From: Casuarina equisetifolia
Lineage: Eukaryota; Streptophyta; Magnoliopsida; Fagales; Casuarinaceae
Direction of reading: 5' to 3'
Length of the DNA: 64,000 nt
NCBI GenBank assembly: GCA_028551475.1
Contig: CM052356.1
Location: forward strand, 22,905,884 to 22,969,883
Below the pieces are notes generated by a model. That model searched no databases. It saw only the letters and a program-made list of their open reading frames with translations, and was not told where the DNA came from. Below are positions 1 to 12,790 of the stretch, one piece after another; positions within the stretch are counted from its first letter, which is position 1, and each line of letters starts with the position of its first letter. The position numbers and the translations under genes are program-made.

Positions 1-3000
1 TAGTTTATATCGAATTCTGTAAAGACTTGCAACCAGTCGCATGCAGGGGGGCCCTGGAGGACATGATCCAATCCGTGAACAGAAAGCAGAAGATGTCTCC
101 TTTTGTTTACTCTTTTACCCTCAGAAAAGGTCAAATTGGCTGTCCTTCGACCTTTTCTAGGCAAGACCGTCTTTTAGCTCCGACACTTTTCTTTGTAAAC
201 CTGCGCCGAGCCCACCAAAAGCTTTTCTTAACGAAGATAAACACTCAATGATATAAGTCGGCCATGGCCGTGACTCGTGAATTATAATAATAGTAATGCA
301 TCAAGAAAGTGAACTTTTAGAATGTGATCAGTATGTTTCTCGCAATGCTGCCTTACAAGCGGACCAAAGGGGGACCTCCTTGACAATCCGTCCAAGCGTC
401 GCCCCGCCGAATGCTTGACCCTGTTTCTGCACTTTTTGTGGGAACCGATGGAGACTGCGCCTCATGACGGAAGGGGGCTAATCCTGACGTAAAGTGAAGA
501 TCGAATAAATGGGGGGTGAATTCCCTTGTGCGGTAATCTGAAGGTGAAACCTGCACCAAGTAAGTGGGTCAAGTAGGAACCTCATTACAACTTCTATTGA
601 TGGGTACAGTGCCTTTTTTATTTTTTCTTTTTTTTGTCAGCCTGCTCTTACGCGTGCACCAGATGTTCCCACTTGCTCAGTTGGATAAAGCCTTTGGTTC
701 TTTGAGATTATTATGGCACCACACTAAAGTTGGTATAAAGTGAATGTAATCTGCTGAAAAAGAGATTAGGGCATATCTTAAGGCACTAACGTTAGTGTGG
801 CTATGTGATTGAAGACACCGGTGGTATCATGCCCCGCTCTGAAATTCTGCGGTAAGGAACTCCTTGAATAGAGTTAGGTGCATCCAACCAGGAGACCCAC
901 AAATTTAAGGCACTTTACTAGTGCAGCCCTACTTCAATTCATTGAGCTTACTTTTGAAACTTCTTCAGAATTACTGGGACGAAGTTTTGGTGTGAGAAAC
1001 AAATCTTGTTTCATATTGCATCCTCATGCTTGTGTTGGACACAAACGAGAATCCTTTTGTATTTCAGAATTTACCCTTTCCTATTGTCGCTGAAGCTTAG
1101 GGGCTAACAACTTGCGTAGAATTTGATAACCATTGCAGAATCTCAAGTTAAAAAACTTGTCCATGTTATAAAACTAAATTTAGAAAGAAAGAAATAAAAA
1201 AAAAAAAAAAAAAAGTTGAATTCCAACTTGCTGTGATTAGTTTGGACTTTGCTGCACCTCGTCATCAATGCCTCGTGTGTGAAACGAGGACTGCTGGCCC
1301 AACCATGAGTACAATGACTCTTCTGCAATAATGATGGGGTCCCCGGAAATTTTGTTGTTTTGCAATATGCACCGCTGAAATAAACTAAAGAATGAAAGGA
1401 AAACAAAAGCATGAGCAGCATTTGCAAGATGACTTCCTCCTGCTGTAAGAAATGAACAATTTAAACGATTCAAATGGCAAAATCAAAATGACATGAATGC
1501 TGAACGAGGGTTACAATAGAATGACAATAAGATTAGGACAAGAATCCAGGGAAGATCCTTCTTTGGTTAAATCTGGTGTCCTGAACACATGTTGCACATG
1601 ATTCACTTTTCTTTCCCGGCTCCTTCCACCTTCCCATTCAGAGTCAAACATGCATCAACGGTGACAGGGAAGAAATTTAGGACAAAAATTAAAAATCAGA
1701 AAGGTATGTGATAAGATTGGCTGTATTTATTGTAGAAATACTAGTTCCTGTCAGAAAGAAGTGGAGAACATGATGGATTCCATAACCATAAACGTGTTGA
1801 TCAATCATTCCACCAAGAAAAGTTACGACCAAAGGAGTTAATCATCCATTTCAATGTGAGGTTCCAATTTGTTTTGCAGCATTCGAAAGCTACATCCTTT
1901 ACATGAATCGAGATATTGCAACTCCTTAATCTTAACCTCCTGGTTTTCAAAACAACTTTGACATTAATGATCACAACATGCCTTGCTGCTGTGCTGTGAA
2001 GCTCTCTCACCTCTGAGATCAATAGATACTTGATCGAAATTGATAAATAAGCAGTTCGGGTACTGAGGTTTTGTGGGGGCATCTGAAAGCATAGAATCGA
2101 TACAAGGGGCTTAGTAGCGGCCGACTAGCTTTTTCAAAGAAAAAACGTTAGAAGGGTAAATATAAGCATGGTATATTAGTATTGAGAAGTTCCTGGTTCA
2201 CTGGCTGCCACCTATTCTATTGTCTTGCTTCTTTCCATTTACTGCTCTAAGGAATCCATCCCCTTGGTTATTTGTAGATTCATGCTTCTGCCATCTAACC
2301 ATCTATGTCTTGGCAGTTTAGCAAATAACACAAAGGGGAGGCAAAATAACGAAAATAGCATACAGAAAAAAAAAATAAAAAAAAAAATCCTTCTTTATAT
2401 TGATAATTTGGTTCATAGCTCGGCTGAATGGATGTCAAAACTTTCATGCAGAGCATTAATCGAATTCAATTGCCATGAATACAAAGAAGAATTTAACTTT
2501 ATTCTGGTTAATATATCACAGTTCCTACAATGATCAATAGAAACCAGCAAAAAAGGCACCAAGCAGAGACAAAGTTTCTCTTCAAGGAGATTTTTTTTTT
2601 TTAAGCTGAAGATTCAAATGAGTGGTTGAAGAAGTGAGAAGAATATCAAGTAAGCGATAAAAAAAAAATATGATTGAATTTATGACTTCACATAGTTGAT
2701 GATGAGAAAAGGAAACTAGTAACATATACTCATCATTGCAGTAACAGTCAAGAGTATTATAACTCCCTCACTCTATTCAGAGAATGAAAGACATTGGTGG
2801 ATGGCACACGTTTAGTTTCACGACAAACATGTATCTAGAAGTCACGACTGCAATTTACCCCCAATATTTGACTAGCAGCACTTCGATGTTTAAACAAAAG
2901 AGAAAGAAGGGACTCTAAATTCATGTAGTTTTCTAAGCATCATAAGTACATTGAACTGCACATCCATGTATGCCATTAAACTCAACCAAATCCACTGCAT

Positions 3001-4599
3001 GAACAAGGTCAAAAGCGGAACTTGATGAACAGAAAAAGACAGATAACAAATACAAAAATGAACTCACTAGAAACCCATCTAAGGAAAGCGAACCTCTTGA
3101 GACAATTAGAAAAAGCATCGTGAACGAAGAAAAAAATGTACTGGCTTCATGCCCGACACAATTATGTAGCCCCCACATCAAATAGATGGTCTTCATTTAT
3201 GGAGAAAAATGATCCTCCAATTGGTTAATAGCTTTTTGCATCTTTTTCAGGTTGATCTAATTTTAAAAAGAAATGGCATAAAAGAAAACGTATTTGCCCT
3301 TTTTGACAACCTTCCGTATCAGCACTACTATTGAGTAATGATTTACATAGGATAAAAAAGTAAAAACACCAGATCCAAACCTTTGGCAAACAAAAAGAAA
3401 AATCTCCAGGCAATCCACTAGATTGAGGTAAACATGCATCTCTGCGAACCAGGTTATGAGGTTAGCTAGTATAAGTACAAATGCATCCACTATTAACTCA
3501 AGTTATGCAGCCAGACAAATCAAATGTATCCAATTTCATCAAGGCATCAAAGTTACCAATTGAGACTTCACATCTCACCTTGCATGTGGCTATTAAGTAT
3601 AACCACTGAAGATAGAGCTTTAAAAGACTAAAATTTCCAAGATTGTAGTCATACCTTGATTTGAGCTAGTGGCAAAAACCATGGGTCCATCTTGCTTATT
3701 CACTAGCCTACGATAATAGCTCCCTCAACCCTCAATAAATTGTGGCCGAACTTGCACCATCCATCTGGGTTTGAGAAAACAGAACCTTTCACATTCAAAT
3801 GCACACCCCCTACCCCCGGGGAAAAAAAAAAAAAAAAAAAAACCAAAACCCCCTCCCCAACAACGACAAACAATCTCCCTCCTCTCATTCCGTACAAAGT
3901 CTGAGAACAAGAACATGCTAACTTTCTACTTTTCCAATCCTCTGTGGCACCAAAAGCCCTTACTTAACTTTAACTTTTCCTACAAGTACAGAAGGAGATG
4001 AAGTGAGAATGTTTCGAGATCAAAGGAGAATATCTGGGAGACGACCTCTTTGCACAAAGAGCTCGATGCATCTTCAAACCATAGCCTTCACATGTCTTTC
4101 TACTTTGTTTCCCCCCTTTTCTTCTCCCTTTTCTCCAGACAGGTAATCAAAATCCAGAAGAGGTAAACAGAATTTACTTTCTTTGTAGTAAAACATAAGT
4201 TAATTAGTATATCTGCAGTAATATTGTAGTGTGCAACTCATTATTTGGGAGAAAGATTTGTGTACCAATGATGGCAAATTAAGAAAGGTCACTTTTTCAA
4301 ACATAAACATTTATTTATCTCGAATGCTGTGTGTATACTGATGGAGAGAGAGAAATCAAAAAAGAAAAAATAAACTTCTGAATTCAACTATACTACGACA
4401 TAAGGAATTAAAATGCATTAAAACTAAATGGAGAATCAGTATATCTAACTATTTTGACAGTAGAATTGTGTGCCAAACAAATTGAGAAAGAAATTTTTTT
4501 TAACAACCTGCATTGTTTATCTACAATGATATATCTGTGTATACTTGAGGGTATTCTGGAAAGGCAAAGGATTCAAGAGAAAATGTAAGAAAAAAAAAA
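1..4599. other. Left intergenic flank, no gene recognised
   Basis: No open frame here has recognisable protein similarity. The stretch holds poly(A)/poly(T) tracts (about 1195-1214, 2367-2388, 3822-3841) and a GC-richer patch at about 350-560 that stands out from the AT-rich surroundings. The right part lies downstream of the minus-strand RimP-like gene and must contain its 3' UTR, but I cannot place the poly(A) site. Confidence 0.5.
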
Positions 4600-7396
4600 T
4601 TAAATGTCAGAATACAACCGGACTAAACGTAGAGAATCAAATGATGTATTCAAACGCCACTCCTTTTGCTTTTTGCTAAGTGGTCTTCCTTTCCCCGCTT
4701 TTTCTCTATTTATCCTCACATCTGCTAAACCCCAAGTGCAACATTTACTTTCCATGTCAAAAGAAACAAGCCTAAAGACACCATCATTTTCAGACAATGA
4801 ACCAGTTGCTGCAACCTCATTGACATATTTCACAAACATAGGCCGATCCTTGAACCGATCTAACTCACGTGGAATTTGAACAACCCTTTCAACACCAGGA
4901 GATGACACCTGAGAGGAAATGAAGAACATTAGATCCGTAGGTAAAGGGGTTGCAGATACAACCGTTGTCAAATTTAAATTGTTAAGCTTAGGCAAACACT
5001 TACAAATAGTAATATGATAACTTATTCAGCGTTTTACACTAGAGCAACCACGACGAAAATATATTGGGCTCAAATTTCAAAATAAAAATAAAACAATGCA
5101 GCCCATCCCTTAACTTTAAGCTGTCATTATCCAACACGTAACAGACAAACCTACATGTCAATGACAAAGCTGGACATGCACCTGTAACGTTATTGAAAGT
5201 TTTCAATCAGAAGAAGTATGCCTTCCCCACTAAAAAGTAATACTTCAAAATAAAATAAATAACTAGTAAAAGCTACCTCCAAAAAGACATTCTCGGGTAT
5301 AGATTTACTGAGTTCTGCTTCATCCAAATGTGCTCTATAGGTTGCAGAAAAAGCTTCAACATCTTCCATAGTGGGGGAACCAGACCTGTAAAATATCACT
5401 CCATATTCAGCTTCAAGAAATATTCTTCATTAAACAAAAAGATAATATAAGATTACCGGGAAAACATAGTTAACTAGAAAATGTAATCACAGAAAATATT
5501 TTCTTTTCTCCTTGACTAACATGAGTTCTATTTCAGTACAAAAGGAAAAAAAAAAAAAGCAATAACACAAAACATTGTAGGTGACTTGGCCGGACACTCC
5601 CTTGATACTATATGTCCATGTTTAATTACATCTTTGAACATCCTCTAAAAAGTTATTAAATATTATGGTACATCCCTCTTCCCTTCTTCTTCCCAAATTT
5701 CAAAGAGTGAGTCCCCTCAGTGAAGCATCAGATTTATTTCAATTTCACAAATCCAATTGCATTAAGCACCTTTTTATATCAAACAATCTTTAGGAGCTTT
5801 TTGATATTTTGGATATTGATCTAATCAAACATTCCAAAACCAGAAATTGTTAAATAGAAGTAGAATTTTTTAGGAAAGAACAGGCAAAAACTTCTCAATC
5901 ATAGATGCCTGTATATATGGATGAGAGAAAAAGAGTTTCCAGGGATCCACTGAACTCAGATGTAACAAATATTTTCAGAAAAACTTAATACCATCGACTT
6001 CAATTTGGTAAAACTAGCATCAATATTAAACCTTAAGACCTTTCTTCAGAGATAAGAGCAACTTATAGGACATAATTAAATCCATATTGCAGGGAGATGG
6101 TGAGGACAGATGGTAGGAAATTTAAGACAGCATTTGAATAAACAGAAAAGCATAATAGTAGATTTATCCAGATGGAGATGCAGGAGAAAAATGTTAACTC
6201 TAGTTCCTGAAGAGAGCTCTCTATCAACAGCCTTACCATTGGTTCAAGTTTGATAACAGAATCCTTATCCTTAAAACTTAGGATCAACAACTAATAATTC
6301 AAAGGATACAACTGTCACTTTCTTGAGGGTCTCAAGACAATGTTCTAAGATATCCAAGACAAATAGCCATTACAACTAGAATACGTCAAGATAAGCTCAT
6401 ATATCATTTCTAACTCATTGAAAAGATGTGCCAACTAACATTAAACATGCAAGACCTTGGTCAATATTGCCAATAGGTTCTTACTTATTTGAGAGCTTCT
6501 CAATCCGCACTTGAATTTTGGAATTTAGCGTTGTTCTTAAGGCATATATTTTCAGGTCACCATCAAAGGATAGCGAAACCTCTTCAGCTATTCTGAGAGC
6601 TTCTTTATCCCACCAAGTTCCAGCAAGGGAAATGCCACCTCCTTCACCTCCATCTCCAACCTTGAGAAAATGGATAAAATGATTTTTTCCGTAAGTAATT
6701 AACTTCATTACGAAACGACAGAAAGGACACCAAGAACTCTTACATAGACTTCAGCAGTATCTGCAACGTACTCGTCTTCAAAATCATCATCACCGTCATC
6801 CCCTAATTCCTCTACACAATCAAGAATTTCATTCAGAAAAGACTTCACCATTAGACAATTTACAAGCAATTATGATCAAGAACTGACGAGGCAACACAGA
6901 AGTGACCACTCTACTGGGCTGTCAGCACAAAAACATTGAACAAAATATTGGAGTTTACCCTCAAACAAACCCAAAAAACAATAAATTTACAACAAATACT
7001 TATTGACGTAATGTAAAAATAAGGACCACCACTCTTAAGCTCTAGTCGGTAGTTAACACTATTGAATGCATCAAATGCCTATATAGAAAACGTTATAGGG
7101 GAAAAAGAGTCCCTACCATCTTCAAAGTCATCAAAGAGATCCTGGTCCTCTTCATCGTCGAATGACACTTCTTCAACAATGGTCGGATTCAGAATAGGCT
7201 CGTCTTCCGAGTTTTTCATGCGGGCGTGTACTACGTGGGAGTTGTTGGGGATATTAGGAAATGGGTATGTCCAACACGTCAAGGAGAACCTGTGGTAGGG
7301 CGAGAGAGAGGGCCTGTAAGAGCAGCTACTCCCGGTGACCATCGGACGACACAAAACCGCGAAGGTTCTCATATTCCAAGGAATTATCAGTTCCAT
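4600..7396 (-). CDS. RimP-like (UPF0090/DUF150) ribosome maturation factor, plastid-targeted
   Basis: Five coding exons in transcript order: 7396-7117, 6811-6744, 6660-6485, 5385-5277, 4908-4600. All joins are in phase (942 bp, 313 aa). The first about 50 residues are rich in Ser/Arg/Tyr with few acids, as in a chloroplast transit peptide. A strongly acidic linker follows (many Asp/Glu, about residues 60-115). The RimP-type N-terminal domain then starts with a Glu-Glu-Ala-Leu-Arg-Ile-Ala-Glu-Glu helix. The diagnostic V-S-S-P-G-V-E-R motif opens the last exon, ahead of the C-terminal SH3-like part. Bacterial RimP helps assemble the 30S subunit; a plastid 30S role is inferred. I chose the ATG at 7396 because it puts the transit peptide first. 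The frame stays open upstream to 7633, so a longer N-terminus is possible. It resembles Arabidopsis At1g77122, which also neighbours GUX3. Confidence 0.82.
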
Positions 7397-8336
7397 TTCT
7401 CTGGATTTTTGGAATTGAGAACTGTGTTTGCCACCCTTTGGAGTTTGGAATGGGCTTACTGGGAGTGAGTGAAGCTGAGTAAGTCTGCACCGTGAGCCTA
7501 AGTCGATGAGTCTATTACCTTGTTCGTCCTCTACAGGGCCTTCTTGCTTGCGGAAGGGCAGAACCCGCAGATCAGGAAGTTTCCAAGACCATTTTTGGCC
7601 TCTAACACTCGTTAATAGCTTAGTGATACTCAAAAACTTTATTACATGAAAGGTTAAAGTTGGAGATTACATAATAGAGTATGTTTTCAACTCTTGATTA
7701 AAAAATCTAATTCCTAGTAAATTTTGGGACAAATTAAATTTTGGATATAATTTTAAAGTTAAATTCAAACACAATGTCTTTTTGTTTATATGAATAAAGA
7801 TCTCTTTGTAAAATATAATGTAGGGATATATTGAAGATTATATGAAAAAAATTTACTTTTTTTAGTTAGACAACAAAAGTTCTACATTGTTTAATACTTA
7901 ACAAAAATCAATTTTAAAAGAAGAAAAAATATTCTACACTTGTGTTGAGTTTTACATAGGATTACGCTTTATAACATACCAATCATAACAAGCAAAATAT
8001 ATCAATGATTGCATGCTCTCATCACCAACTATAGTAAATTAGAGAGGGAGGGAGGAAGGGAGGGAGGGGGTTGGGGGGGGCGGGGAGGGTCCATTGCAGA
8101 GGTGACTAGAACGTATGACATTGAGGCTCAAAATGCATTGGAGGGGAAAACCAGTATAAAATTTATTTGAAAAGAATGGGTATAAACTAAAGTACAAGAA
8201 AGTTATCAAGCTGAGTACATGAAGATATTTGAGAAGCAGTAGAAGATGATGTGCTTCTTTAAGATATTTATATAGAGACAGTGTGTTGAACTATGTCATC
8301 TAATATAATTATTTCGTATGAAGAAAAAGAAGCAAG
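7397..8336. promoter_or_regulatory. Spacer: RimP-like promoter and GUX 3' flank
   Basis: Between two minus-strand genes, so it must hold the RimP-like promoter and the GUX 3' UTR. It is AT-rich apart from the G-run block at 8042-8089. No clear TATA box was assigned. Confidence 0.4.
8042..8089 (+). other. G-run block, potential G-quadruplex
   Basis: A purine block with at least six runs of three or more G separated by one to four bases, including a run of eight G, ends in gggaggg. It lies about 250 bp beyond the GUX stop codon, on the strand opposite to the GUX mRNA. It meets the usual G-quadruplex pattern; a function is inference only. Confidence 0.6.
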
Positions 8337-11300
8337 TCACAAAGAAGAGAGAGAAGCGGTAGAAATTGCAGGTGGTGCAGGAGTAACAGTAGCATTATCT
8401 GTCCAATTCTTGTCACCCCAGTGCCATAACATGCTCTCCCAGTAGCAGAAATCCTCAAAACATTTCTTCAGACGCTTGTCTTTTATCTTAATTTTCCAAT
8501 GGCCATCACTGTAATTTGCTTTCTCAGCTTGCCTCCGATCCCACTCTAATGCTGCCTTTTGCTTGGACCTAAGCAAACAAAACTTGTGCAATTTCTGCGG
8601 CATGGCATCATGCACAGCCCACCACTTCTTATGTGCAACATCACTGGCAAACTCCTGCAAAATGTCGACATTCCAGTTGCAGTCATAATCCCGGAAGCAA
8701 AGCCAAGGCTTATTGCCCAGATAGTGGAGGACATAAAGGATTGGAGGATCAGCCCCGAAGAGACGAGTTTTCATCTCTTTTTTCTCCACCTCATCACCTT
8801 CCCAGAAGTGCTTCAAGAAGTTCATATGTTTAGGGATCCGGTGCCACCATGTGAAAATCTCATTCAGATACCCCTGGTCCCCGCCATTGTAGGACACAAT
8901 CTCATTGATGTGATCCATCAGCAGCTGGAATGTACAATTTGATGGTTCAATGACCATCACACCAGAGTTGAAGAGAGTAGCATTATTTCCTGTCGCAGAT
9001 ATTTCTGGCATCTCAAACAGGAAATCAATGTTTCTCAGGATGAGCAGGTCGGCATCAATGAAAATAATCTTGTCATAATCTGTCAACTGCCAAAGACGGA
9101 ATTTGCTATAGTTCCATTCATTATATGCATCCCGTTCTGCTTTGGGGTTCCTGATCCTTTGTATTGTATGTATCTTCCAACCAGCGGCCTCCAATCCTTC
9201 CCTGTGATATTGGCTAATTGTTTCATCGACAAGTATCACAAGATCTCGTGTTGAGCCAGCCATACGGATACTCTGAGCAGCAGCAATAGCCCCACAAACA
9301 TATACATGTGCAGAGTGCAGAATTGTTGCGTATGCTTCACGGTGTGCTCTTTCTGAGTAAAAGTTTTCTGTTAAAAAAGAAGTTAGTTGATTACCGTTAA
9401 TATTTTGCAATTTCCAGACCAGTTTAACTCTACAACAGACCTTCCTCAATTTTCCGTTCTTTTCTTCGCAACCACAACAACAACAACCCACCTAGCCGCC
9501 ACCACCACCACCACCATGTCACCCCCCTTTTCAAGCCATACTTGAGATACCATTCTTGAGGGTACAATCAAGAGGAACTTTATTTGTAATTAACACATTA
9601 CACAATAAAGATTTTCCTTGAAGAGAAAATCCAACTTCATGATCCTAAGATCATGGTGGGCTTCATCTTATGAGGGCTCAAGTTAGTGAAGATATTCAAA
9701 TGAATTATTCCTTAATAAGTCATCAGCTCTAGAGCTTTTGACATAATGGTTGAAGATCATAACAAATGGTATCAAAGCCATCCTCCATATTCCGTGCATG
9801 AACCATGGAGAGGGTGACCTATGGGATAAAACAATCATAGGATTGGAATGGTCAAGGACCATAACATTCACTAACAACCTAGGCTAAAGTCCAGTCAGAT
9901 GGTTTAGATTACCCCATCAAGCTCTTAAAAAAATTATAGGTATCTTGTTGGGCATATATTGGCCTATGCTACGAGACCAATACTAAATCAGCAAGCACAG
10001 CCACTAATTTGTAAACTTCAGCACTTTGCAACCCCCTCCAACCCAATTAAAAATCTTTACTTGATCCACCAAAAGAAATCTAAGCAGAATTAGAATGACA
10101 TAAGCTTTTTGTAGAAAAAAATGCAAATGTGCTGAAGGAAAAACACGCCCATATACATAAATAGCTACCAACCAACAAACAACATAGACCTGATATGAAA
10201 CTCACCTTTAGCCTTGAGAGGAACAGCAAGTTCACACGAACCCACTGGAAGCTGCAGCTTATTTCTCATAGTATTCAGGTTGGGTTGAAAAAGCCAGGCA
10301 TTTCCTTCACGCACTAAAAGTTCCTTGCAAGTGAAGAGATTTGGGATTGGGAAGCAGTCAGTTAGAATAAGCACACGCACTGGATGATACCCTTTGGAAG
10401 AGGCAGCAATCCTAGCTGCTTCAAGCTGCAAGTGCAAACGAGCCACATCTCTTGACCAGCTCCCTGATTTGTTGCAGGGAAGTTTGACAGCAACTAGATC
10501 AACCCGTGGTTTTCCTGGAACTTTAACTTTAGGGAGAGAAGGACAAGTAGGAACATCAAACTCTTCTTCTTCATCTATCCATTCAGGATATAGGGACTCC
10601 CATGTTATATTGGGGGACACAGAATCCAGGTGCAGATTAACATGCTCAGCATCTGGTATCAGCTGCTTCCAGTGATTAATCTCACTGTAACCAAAATTTA
10701 ACAAGCCAACTCCACGATACTCATTCCTGTCAGTTAGTTTCTCAAGGATGTTGGAGATTTGGTCCCAGTTAATGTCCAGAAAAGATATATAGCGTGGATC
10801 TGTGGTCACGCTCTTCCTTATCCTTCTCTCTACATGAACTGACCTGCAAACAAAAAGTTCTCCTTAAGATGTTGTGAAAGAGAGTCCAAAAATCAAATAC
10901 TACTGATTTAGAGCGAATAACAACTTAGATTGTGACTACAATTCCAGAAAAAAGCAAGTGCAGATACACTTTCTGTTGCAAGACAAAAAGAAAATTGAAA
11001 TGGTAAATTTAGAAAACAAAACTTCAGTGTACTGTATAGGAAAGCAAGAACCTAAAAAGAGGGAACTTAACAGGGTTGTAAAAAGCAAAGAAACCAAGTT
11101 GAAGAATACATACTGAGATAAAGGATTGGATTGGTTATCTGTATTATAAATAGCTGGAGAGTGGAAGAATGTTGCAAGGGCTCCCAAGACAATAATCACC
11201 AGCACAAACTTCAATGTAGGTTTGCAATTTAAATTCCTATCTTGCACGGAAGTATGGAAGGACTTTGCAGCATCTTTGAAATCGTTACTTTTCAGAGACT

Positions 11301-11349
11301 TTCTTTTGTTAGATTCTTCACTGTACCAAGAAGAGCCAATCTTCATCAT
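8337..11349 (-). CDS. GUX3: Xylan glucuronosyltransferase, GT8 (GUX/PGSIP family, GUX3-like)
   Basis: Three coding exons in transcript order, 11349-11114, 10843-10206 and 9352-8337, join in phase (1890 bp, 629 aa). The protein is a type II Golgi enzyme that transfers glucuronic acid from UDP-GlcA to xylan. A short cytosolic tail leads into one hydrophobic anchor at about residues 47-62, followed by a stem and a GT8 domain. The catalytic Asp-Ala-Asp (DxD) is at about residues 391-393 in the context F-I-D-A-D-L-L-I-L. The family phrases Y-P-E-W-I-D-E-E, C-F-P-I-P-N-L-F and L-Q-L-P-V-G-S-C-E-L are present. Length fits GUX proteins (about 620-660 aa). The start is the first of two adjacent ATGs, matching the Met-Met-Lys start seen in dicot GUX3-like proteins, though the frame is open further upstream. 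I choose GUX3 over GUX1/2 mainly because VPS45 and the RimP-like gene flank it as in Arabidopsis. GUX3 acts on primary-wall xylan there. Confidence 0.9.
9497..9516. repeat. (CCA)n microsatellite in a GUX intron
   Basis: About six CCA/ACC units lie in the intron between the second and third GUX coding exons (9353-10205). Confidence 0.8.
9767..9779 (+). repeat. PBS-like site of a decayed LTR element
   Basis: The sequence tggtatcaaagcc matches the initiator-Met tRNA primer-binding site used by plant copia elements (TGGTATCAGAGCC) at all but one base. It lies inside a GUX intron with no intact LTR or reading frame nearby, so it is probably a scrap of an old insertion. Confidence 0.4.
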
Positions 11350-12295
11350 CACATGCATAAAGGAAGTGAAAGGAACCCCAACAAGTAATAGAATGAGCAG
11401 CAATAATTCAAAAGGTGGCAACAAAGACTATGATATAGAAAGACAACTTCCACATGCAATATTATGTAGTTCACTTTCACAACCAGTGTATCAAAAGATC
11501 ATGTAGATGGATATGTGAGAAACTTGCAGACATAAATTTTCTGAATCACCAATTAACTCAGAAGATAACAAATGGAATAGTAAGATGAACTGCAAAGCTA
11601 GATAAGACATTCAATTGAAAGCAGGAGGCCTGAAAAAAGGGAGCAGCAAAACCATCTTCTATAGATAAGTTCAACTCCCCTTATCGTGGTCTTGATCTCC
11701 GCTGCATAAAAGTCTTTGGTCAAATTTCTTTCATACATAAATCCATTGGTACATGACAAGTGAGATAGAGTCTGAACTCCCTGAAGAGTTTGTGGATGAG
11801 ATAGAAATTTCATTTGACTTCCACATGAACAAAATTTTCCTTGCTCAACTTTCAACAAATGGATACTTAAGCAAAATAGTGGTAGGAGCGGACCAAAGGT
11901 TCACATGATACTCGTCTAACGTTGGCTTGAGCTAGATGAGCATATAGCAAGAACTGGGATGGCATGGGATTAAATCAAGAGCGAATGTGACACAATAGGC
12001 AATAGAAACTTTGCATGACACTTGCACAATGTTGAGCAAAATTGCAATATTTTTAAAGCAAAACAATAGTCGTAGTAGAATTCAAATAGAGCGAGAGACA
12101 TATACAAATTCACTACTTTTCTGTAAACTTGAGAGAGAGAAAGCAAATATGTAAAAGTCAAAAAGCATGTATTCTTGTATTTTCCATCATATGGGGTGTT
12201 TATGGTTCTTTTAATGTGCTCTTAGAATCTTTTCTTCTGCTCTGTGTTCCCTAACAGTTGTAATAACAGATCAGCATTAGACTTGAGTTCAAGGG

Positions 12296-12790
12296 ATGGC
12301 AGCAAGAGATGAAAAGATCAAGATTGAGAAGTTCAATACTATAGACTTTGGATTCTAGGAGATGCAAATTGAGGATTATTTGTTGCAGAAAATTTGTACT
12401 TGCTGCTCGTCAGAAAGAAGCCAAAAAGTATGAAAGATGCAAAATGGGCTTTCATTGACAAATAGGTGTTGGGAGTTGTCAGAGTGACTCTTGCTCATAT
12501 TTTATCTTTGATATCACAAAGAAGACGACCACAATAAGTTTCATACTAAACTTCTTAAACATTTATGACAAAAGACCTCAAAATTATTTCCTACGAGAAT
12601 TGTTCAATCCAAATATGGCAGACAATGCTTCAATTGCCAACCGTTAGAATGATTTCAACATAGTTAAAACTAAGTTTAGCTTTGTAGAAATCAAACTTGA
12701 TGATATAATCAAAACGTTGATTCTCGTCTTTACTAAAACTTGGAATGATACTCTCGTGGGAACGAGAAATTCTCAAAGGAATCTAAATTC
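12296..12790 (+). pseudogene. Copia gag fragment upstream of GUX
   Basis: A frame starting at an ATG encodes a Lys/Glu-rich start followed by the pattern F-x-F-G-F-[stop]-E-M-Q-I-E-D-Y-L-L-Q-K. This is the N-terminus of Ty1/copia gag, with the conserved Trp codon turned into TAG. Further gag-like stretches (D-F-N-I-V, L-D-D-I-I-K-T-L-I-L, T-W-N-D-T) follow in shifted frames. It lies between the first GUX coding exon and the presumed 5' UTR exon and runs antisense to GUX. No LTRs were found around it. Confidence 0.6.

Noticed and set aside
500..580. Group II intron domain V in the left GC-rich patch
   Set aside because: A weak hairpin can be drawn, but the catalytic triad and the domain V bulge are missing.
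8559..8942. 127-codon plus-strand open frame
   Set aside because: It is the antisense shadow of the conserved GT8 exon of GUX.
8337..9491. The 384-codon frame as a complete protein starting at 9491
   Set aside because: The first about 46 codons read through an intron; the acceptor at 9353-9354 and the upstream exons give the full GUX protein.
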